DNA of 64,000 bases, from contig NC_089553.1 in assembly GCF_040115645.1 (NCBI RefSeq), positions 4,464,001 to 4,528,000 of the forward strand, read 5' to 3'. The stretch is from Euwallacea fornicatus (Eukaryota > Arthropoda > Insecta > Coleoptera > Curculionidae). This document shows positions 38,501 through 47,500 of this stretch, piece by piece. The translations under genes were made by a program, and so were the position numbers. Numbering within the stretch: the first letter of the stretch is position 1; the number at the start of each line of letters is the position of its first letter. Under the pieces are notes generated by a model. It was not told the origin of the DNA, did not search any database, and saw only the letters and a list, made by a program, of their open reading frames with translations.

Positions 38501-41500
38501 TAATTTAATAATTATAATACTATGAATATAAGATTCTCGCATCGGCGGCCGGCACATAGCCGGGCAAGTCGGGGCTGGACTCCGGGGTCGATCACTTCTA
38601 AATATAAAATTTTATATCTACACAAGGTTGTAGATCATAAAAACCGTTTCATGCGTACTACAGCGTGCAAAAATCAGTATTTATGACGCAGAAAAACGAT
38701 ATTATATACGTTTCAAGTCTAGCATGTCTAAACGAACTTATGGAAACGATTCGTAACACATCTTGATACCTAAACGCGTTAATTAAGTGTAATATTCCTA
38801 CACTTATAATAAAACACATTTGTATAATATTAATTCGAAGTCCCTAAACCCTTTGCGCGGTAAACTAGCGGTAAACTGCTACATTTGGCTCCCAAATGCG
38901 TGCGAAAAGTGATACTTTATGACCGACCGTTAGCATTTAACCGAACGATACCGGGAACACTATGGTCAGCAAAACACGCGTGTGTTATTTGTAAGCTAGA
39001 ATAAATATCGGTGTGCGGTAAATTGTTTACGCGCGAATTAGCAGTAAAAAGCCATGCGACAGTGCTCAAAAATGCGTGTGGTACGGCCGCTTTATCGCAC
39101 TCTCGAAGCAAAGTAGGCAGAGTTACGCGCATGTGGGCAACAAAGTGCTAATTTCAGCTTAATTACTTAATAATTATTCATTATTTGCGTGACGTGCAGT
39201 AATGAACTACTGCGCCATGCCAACGTGGTGCCAACCTCCTGGTGTTATGTCAACATGATGCCCACCAGCGTCGAATCAGTATGTTAAATGTTACTTTATA
39301 GCACGGTTATGTATAAAAATAGTTTTTGTACGAATTGTTTGTTTTTGAGTGTTTACTATATCTATGTAGATTGCAGTAAGGTGTATTTCCCAGTTGATAA
39401 AGCTAAAAGAGTTTACTAACCGTCCTGCAACGGTAAGTAAAATTTGGGGTTAACCATGAACGTGTCAAACACGAAGCAATAACAAAGTAGTTTAGGTGTC
39501 AATCAAATCGTGTGTAAAAACTACCCAGGTGCAAAATACATATCGTTTCAGCTGTTGTTTTTAATGTTATGATTGTGCGGTAGCGGTAATCGAAACGATA
39601 TTATATGGACCATGGACAATAACAGTTTTACTGGTTTCAAACAAATTGGAGGCCTTGCTGCTCTCACCCTCCAAACTTTGTCTTTCGCTAGTAAAACTTC
39701 GTTACTCTCGATTCCCATACTGCAAAAATAAAATAAACTAAAAATAATACTGTAAGAATACATTATAAAAGATTAACTACCTACGGCTTTGTGCAGACCA
39801 GCGGCGCAGTAAACAGCAATCCTCAAGTAGCGCACAATCGTCCACGCCCCCTCAGGACACGACCTCGATGCGCAGGAGGCTCTTCGCTGGCATGAAGAGT
39901 CTCACTGGGTTTGGGTCCAGGTCCAGGCACGGCAGTCCCGGTCATCGCTCCATCTCCCTGCCAGAAAGTACGCAAAGCACGCCAATGGTTTTCTATGTTG
40001 TGATCATGATTTGCTACCCTGTCGTTTGAATATTCATTCCACCAAATGCGAACAGCGATCCAAGCAGTCCAGGTAACTTTATCGGCGAGATAATTTCCGG
40101 AGAAAGGACGAAATAGACGCACGAGCTAGGTTCTCGATTTCCTTAGAAATTGTCTTTCGCGCGATAAAGTTATCTGTAGTCTGATCTGTTCACCCTAAGG
40201 CCTTGCCCATATTGACACCGCTGAAGCGATGTCCCTGCGGAAAAATCCGAGGAATGGATCTTGAAAGTGGGGGTCCATATTGCACCGGTGCAAAAGTTTG
40301 TTGGGAACCAGCGCACGGTGCCGCTCGAAAAAACTTAATTTTCGGTCTTAAATGTGGGTGTCGATATTGTGCAATTGCACTTCCGAGCATAAAATTAGAG
40401 TCACATGAAAAATCCCCCAAAGTTTTTCCGAACAAATCCAGGGGAGCACTTGTCCAGCTCAAGAGGGCTTCTCTTCCAGTTCTAAAACGCTCTTAAATGA
40501 TAATCGCACGTTCCGGTGCGCGTTCGCCAAAAAACAAAGCGGATTTGCGCCAGAATTCCTAAAATGCGTTATCAGCATGTTTTCTTCCATGTCTTTATCT
40601 GTATATTACGAATTCTACGACTGGTTTCGTGGATATTTCGTCCTTCCCTTAAAATGCGCATAAATCCTTTCGTTGCGGCACGAATTGTGGCGGCTACAGA
40701 AGACGATGGTGGACACCGCGGAACTCCTAGGAACTGTGGAGTAAATCTATCCGTAAGGTGCAACGGGTGCTCCAGCGGCATGAAGAGGCTGAGCTGCTCA
40801 GTCGAAGACCCGAAGAAGCCCGCGAAAGGAGGAATTTTAGTCTTCACCCTAAGTGAGACTCTCCAGACGTATTGGTGACGGAGGTTCCCGAAGGCCATGT
40901 TGCACCGTTCGTGGTTATTGCTGGAGAGGACGCAACCTTTATGCGCGATAATTGCACGTTACTCGCATGGTTACCACTTTTCTTGACGCGCGATTTGTTT
41001 GGCCCGCTCGAAGTCCGGATTTAAATCCGACAGAGCATGTTTGAGGCGAGATGGAGGGACGCTCACGGAGACGTGTGCCCGTTCCTGGAGATCTCAGAGA
41101 GCTTCGCGACATGTTTGTGCAGGAACGGGACAATCTTCTACAAAATGTGATCCGAAGCATGTCCCGTCGGTCACCAGCCGTTATCGCTGCTGGATTCGAG
41201 ATACGCTCGGCAGTGAAGTTCGCAGGAACCTTTTGTTCGGGACAAATGCGAGGGGGAACAAAAGTTCCTTTTCATTCGATCAATCAGGACAAAATCACCG
41301 CATAAAGTTAGTAAATTATGTTACAGGTGAATAAAATTCGAACAAACTCTAAACTATTAAATTAAATGCAAATTACGAAGTGACCCCAATTTTATATGCG
41401 GGAGTGCATTTTGCAATTTACTGTGCACGAATTTTTGAGCAGCAACGCGCCGTGAAGCCCTCCTTGAGAGGTGTAAATATGAACGAGGGCTAAGGGTGCT

Positions 41501-44500
41501 TGGTATGACTATGTCTCAACTCAAACTTCAAATCTCATAATCAAAAGTTTGCTTCATTAATGTTCCACAACTGATCCGCTTAAAAAGAACTAAATTACTG
41601 GTAAGTTTAAGAGGAAGTTACTCCGCAATTTCAGTGCCATAGCAATTATAGTCCGGCCAAGCTTACCAGCGAACACTAAACAGCTCGCCAAAGGAGATGT
41701 ACCAAGCGACTCTTTGAACCGAATTTAAAACTTCCACGGGACTCTCTTAAATGAGAGATTTTAAGTAAATCCATTTTTAAGGTAACTTACAGAATATTAA
41801 AGTTCGGGAAATTTCCAACTTTCGCAAAGTGCGGCCGAATGGGATGACGTAATTTTTATCCATGGAAAAATTTCGCGAAAAACCGTTTCCGCTCGCCCTC
41901 GAGGCGTCAGTGGTCAATCGCCGTCTCCGAATTACCGCACCTGGAAACCATCCATCGACCATCCCTGTAAGTTACTCCCGATGGGTCTATTCTTGCGCAA
42001 CTCTCGAGGAACCACCATTTGACCGATACGTTTCATTTGGCCAGCAGTTTAGCGTCTCCTCGATTTAAACGGAAGTTTATTCTACAAAACGACAGGGCCT
42101 GGATGTTGTTATTTGATGTCGATGTGTCTTCAGCTTTAGATGTATTAACTATATAACCTGCAAGCGTTTTGCATCAATACCTACCGAGTGTTGCTTAGCA
42201 CCCCAAATGTTGCTTTCACAAAACCGACGTCCTAAATTTTTAGCAAACTGACAAATTTAATTTTCTGTCCGGTAGATAACCGAAATTTCTAGGCAGTAAA
42301 GAGCTGTGGGGCTGCTTTCCCGTCTATCACGACGAAATTACAGTAAATGAAGTTTCTGGAGATCAAATTATAGGGTAGATGGGCCCTCTAAGAGATACCT
42401 TTTGATTTGCCGTCATTGGGAAAATAGCGAACAAAAATAGCGACGTGAAACACTTGCTCAGAATTGCCCTCAAATGTCTCGTAAAATCTCTTTGTAAACT
42501 GTTCCTTCGGACTAACTGATTCTGAATTTAAAATTTCCAACGCTTCGCCGGATGCTTCGATCAAAATCTAAGATGGAGGCACGGAGAGTGCCAGCGAAGC
42601 CCCTGGAAATTTTCTTTCCAGATAAATCACACGAAAACGTATTGCCCTTAAAATTAAGTATCCGGCATTGGCATGATCGTTACTGAATCGAGCTTAGGGA
42701 TTGATTATGCTGTTTCTGATAGGCTCGTGCGATGGCATTTGTTTAGAAGCAAATCCGTCGTCCAATCAGCCACTTTGTTCTACCCCTCCCCGCCCCCACC
42801 CCTTTTGCCTTTGCCAGTCGCATGTTACGGAATGGGAACCCTAACTAACCACATGAGCCTCATTCGAATGTTGCCCGGAGGCAGACAAAGGACCCTGAAT
42901 TTGCTCTTCGTACGATGCTTCGAACTCTCGACTCTTCAGCTATTGCACCGCTTTCGAATAAGCCGCTCACGAAGCATTAAATCCAAAATAAGCAAATGTG
43001 TGGAGTCCTAGAGCCTCTTAACGAGAGAGACGCCCAGCATATCAGTCTCTATTATAAAAGTAAAACTTTTAATGGTAAAACCTCATTTTGTTTTACTCAA
43101 TTGCCATTTCTATTTCCAATCGTTTAACAGTGTTCCTTATGTATTTACACAGGTCACACTCCTCCTAAATTCCGGATATAATTTCGAGCAAAAATTGCAA
43201 TACCTTAGGTCCAGTAGTCTCTTCAGCACCTACCCCTAACTAAACCACTTGAGAATCTGAACTGCCCTGTAGACCCTGTATCAGGTTTAGCATTCAAGGT
43301 CCGGTGTGCTTGCTGTGTAAATACGTTTTGTAGTTTGAAAGTTACAATTAATAATAACTTAAGTAGTTAGATTAGCTAATAGACTTTAGCAGGTTCCTGG
43401 CAGGAAGATGGAGCTTGAGTAAAACAAAACGATCCGGATGAAAGCTAAAAGTAAGAAAGTTTTGAATTTAGCCTAAAACGAAGATTTAGATGTGATAAGG
43501 CTTAAGCTTATGATATAGAATAATGATTATTGTTTGTTCATATGTAACCGCAGCATATGTTTTTGAACGTTTTAACACGCCAATAATGTATTTTTTTTTT
43601 TAATGAACGAAAGGTGCCACCAGACTGTACAGTAATGTAAGCCGAGGGTGAACATACCATAAGTGTAATTCAAAATTTAAAAGTAACTTATTACGATGTT
43701 GAGCCAGCATCATGTGCAAAGTGACATGTTGGGAAAAAGATGATGATGATGATGATGATGGAGAGAAGTTGCATTAAAAAGACGTCGAAAACGAGAAACT
43801 GAAAAATTTCAGACCGTTTTTTATGACTGGTCGGCGGAAAGTGTGCACTTTCAGCCCCATTTCTCCAACCTAGGGAGTTGGTAGAATCACCATCTCGGCC
43901 CTGTTTCATCTTTTCCGATCCCTACGTGCAAAATAATACCGTAGAAAATGTTTAATTTCTCTCGTTACCGTGGAAACATGTATTGATTTGTTAAATCAAA
44001 CTACGAGGCATAAAAAACGAATAAGTTGCAAGTAAAAGCAGGTAGCTATCGGTTCCAGAAACTTAGGCAGAGTCGATGCACTCACCTGCCCGGTCTTGTA
44101 ACTTCATCGACGTAAGAGTCAAGATTTTGTAACGAAAAATAATTCCAAACGAGTCTTTAGATGTTAAAACAGTTATGAAAATTACAAAAAAAAACCCTAT
44201 TCGACTTCGAACTGGTCCAGTTTGACATTGAAGATTACACAGGTCAACGGGTCAATACGGATATTGTGTCCGGGCTTTCCCACCCTTAACTTCACTTTTC
44301 TCGCCTGCACACCCCGCACACGGAACGCAGCTTTTCGAAAATTTGCCGTTTTTTCGACATTTTTTAACTGACCAAACACAAAGGCGAATCGCCCCGATGC
44401 TTAGGGGGGTTAATCGATTCGAAGGGACCCGATCATGCATTTTCGAGAATTTTTAAGTAACCGAACTTCGGACTCGTCCAAATGGAAGTTGATTTCAAGA

Positions 44501-47500
44501 AATTCGGTCAAATCCGAACAGACCGATTCTGAAGTTTCTTACAGTACCCCGAGCCAATCGAAGCATGAGCTTCCAGGAATTTTCGAGTAAACTGGACTAA
44601 GCTCTCATTCATTCTGAACGTTTTTGCTGTAAAAATGGAAAAGCATCCGGGAAAAATTTAATGCTTTCGGCCATAAAAAAAAATCAGAAAACGACTATTG
44701 AAGTCAGAAAACGGACTTAAAGTTTTTTCCTGTTGACCTGTGTTACTTAAGTCGCCCGCCAAAGTCAGGAATACCGACGAATGATGACAACGAAATGTTA
44801 AGTACATTTATCCGTGCTTATTACCCGTTTTACTAAACCACTTAAACCGGGTATGTCGAAGCTTTGCACACTGCGGCTGCCGCTTTATTAACAGTGAAGT
44901 TTGAATTTTCTAAGTTTGAATAACGCATGAGCACTTAATCCAAAAGATGAAATTATGCTACGTTTTCAGAAAGGAATTCGCAAGACGGGTCTGGAAATCG
45001 TCCATTTGGTCAACCCCTATGTTTAGGTCCTCAGTTAGATAACGGAAATATTATCGAATTGCCCCCTAAGTGTCCGTCCCCCGCTCCCTCCAAAGGAAAA
45101 TCTTCGCTAACCGGTTCCAAAAAATCTTTAATTAAGAGTAATAAGAGTAAATAGCAAAAGACGCATCAAACAAACGACGAAACTAATAAATTATTATTCG
45201 GTGATTATAATAGAGCAGACATGGTAACAATAAGACAATGGTGTACGTGTGAATGTTGCATTGCTGAAAGGCGTCATAAGGAGTTATTATTTGATTGTTA
45301 CATCTCTGACTGTGATAATAAACACGTTTTGGAACTGTGAGTCTTTTTTCTTGCCCCGCACAAAGAAATGTAAGTCCTTGGTTTGGTTTTGATTTTTCGT
45401 GCTCAACAAGACTTTTCATACAAGTTCCATTCATTCGCCCCCAGGTTGAAAACTTCCCCATCACCCACCACTACTCATCTGGGCTTTGATCTAGCTTTAA
45501 ATGTTTTTGCATGATGGCTTAATTAAATTAATCGATTCTCGTAGGTTAATCAGACGTTTATCGATATAAATCATAGACGCACTTAGGTAATTAGAATCTA
45601 GCATTCACCATCTGTGTTAAGCTGAGTTTGCAGTACGTCTATATTTCTGAAGTTCGCTATTGTTTCGTTTAGGAGATAGCATGAAGATACCTTCGTCAGG
45701 TTCTGGATTTTTTTGTCCGATCTTTGGGAGCCACAGTGTCGGTCTGTACTGTTAGATTCGGTGACCAATTTGAGCCCTCAAATGGTCTAATTGTTCGTAG
45801 TTTTAGTAGGAGATACGAGTAAAATAACGTCGTTTATGCTCTGCTCTGCCTTCATTACCGGCAATAATAACTGGAATCATGTAAAGAGTATTTGGAGATC
45901 GATGATAGCATAAACAGCCGTTTTTTCTTTTATTATTATTTTTTTTTTTTAGAGCAAATAGTGGAGAATTGCATAACATTGGAATTGCATGCGTTTGTCT
46001 GTCCCATATTAATTTTAAATGCGTAACATGCGCTTCGAGTTGCGATTAAGGCACCGGTAAAGTTTCACTCAATTTCAAATCCAGTTCGCTCGTAACTCGA
46101 TCCGGTGATTCAATTAAAAAAAAAAAAATCATCAGAAATGACGCTGAGATCAAAGAAAAATTGCATCAACTTCAGTTTTGTGGCTACGCAAAGCGTTTGT
46201 GCTCACGCAGAGAACACAGATTAGTCCTTCGTTTCGGACAGATCTAGTTGCAGTTTTTTTCACGACAAGTAGTTCCTCAGATATAGCCAATGTCCTCCCT
46301 TATTTGACCACCTATTTGACGACCCGTACGTGCAGAGTGTCCTTTTTGCAGTAGGATCCCAACCAAGTATTCTACGAACAAAAAGAATAGCGATTTGCCA
46401 CATTGATTGTATATTCGAGAAATGCCTCGTTAAAGACATACAGGGTGTTGAATTTTTTGTTTTTTTTCAATTTATTTATCTTTTATGGCTCCCGAAATTT
46501 TTGAGACATTCAGCTCGAATTTTGAGCATAAGGTCTACACGATTAAAAAATACTGCATAATCGTGAAAATCTAAATGATATTTTTTTTGGGTCATGACCC
46601 ATTCAGTCGGCGAAGACTGTTTTGTTGCGCACCCCGTAGCATTTAATTTTTGCCACTGCAACGGCCCGTTCGATTTAGAATCTTTTATAAAGGATGGAGG
46701 AAGCCTTTGATGTCAGCTCAAAAATTCCATTTCTCTCGATATTAGCTAAAGACAAAACTCCACTGTCGCGCCTCGTTAGAAAAATCTTTTCACAGGCTGT
46801 GACGTTGCGATTGTGTCGCGTCGCGTTAGTCTGACGCAAAAGCTGCTAGATGGCGCCATTTGAAAACCTCGGTAATCGTTCAAGTTATTTCGGAAAACTT
46901 GAAGGGGAAAGAATAATTTTTGTTGCGCCATTCGAAAGAAGGTCAAATTCTGCTCGGTATAATCGAATCGTGTGTAAATTCCTTTACTTAGCGGTAAATT
47001 AGAGCGATTTGAGAAGAAGACTTTATGACGCATGAAATGAGCCAGTTTCGCCTATCAATCAAGTAGACCGTGAGCGTATCCACGGTTACCTACGTCACAT
47101 ATTTAAAACAAGCGCATTTCAGTTAATGCCACTTTATAGATAAATTTATTTTATTGATTTTTATGTTTATTTTGTTGTTTTTATCTGTGGATCATACGCC
47201 TTTGTATTTTTACTTACGGGGTAGACTAGAAGATCAAGTGCTTCAAAGTAGACTGACTAAAAAAACTATCTAGCACCGTTACATAAACCAACTTCCCTTA
47301 TCCCATATAGCAGCCGACGTCTTCCCTTATTTGAACAACCCGTACATAAAACTGAAATTGAAATGTTTTATAACAACAAAAGGATTACCGAAAACGAGCC
47401 GCACGCTCGCTGGAAAACTAACTTGGAAATTGAGTGAAATTGAGTGAAACCGTAGTGGTACGTTAATTTTGAGGCGAAGTGTTAATATGTTATTTCCTTT

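Larger units (their letters stand above)
33077..39796. other. stac intron, 6.7 kb, repeat-rich
   Basis: Holds two inverted-repeat elements (34022-34602, 35032-35968), a palindrome at 36676-36700, a TTTA/ATTT microsatellite at about 37276-37303 and inverted LINE 3' ends at 37.6-38.2 kb. From 38300 to 39796 nothing is recognised except a short GC-rich patch near 38540-38590. Confidence 0.55.

Noticed and set aside
40203..40496. 97-codon ORF with several Cys
   Set aside because: The Cys spacing fits no zinc finger and the DNA contains an internal duplicated word (GGGGGTCCATATTG / GGGTGTCGATATTG).
40516..40878. 120-codon ORF that could be taken for a stac exon
   Set aside because: Other frames show it is the N-terminal part of a Tc1-like transposase relic, and stac phases join without it.
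44197..44640. Second clear copy of the 48 bp minisatellite
   Set aside because: Some words recur (CCGAACTTCGGACTCG, TTTTCGAG) but no regular spacing could be established by eye.
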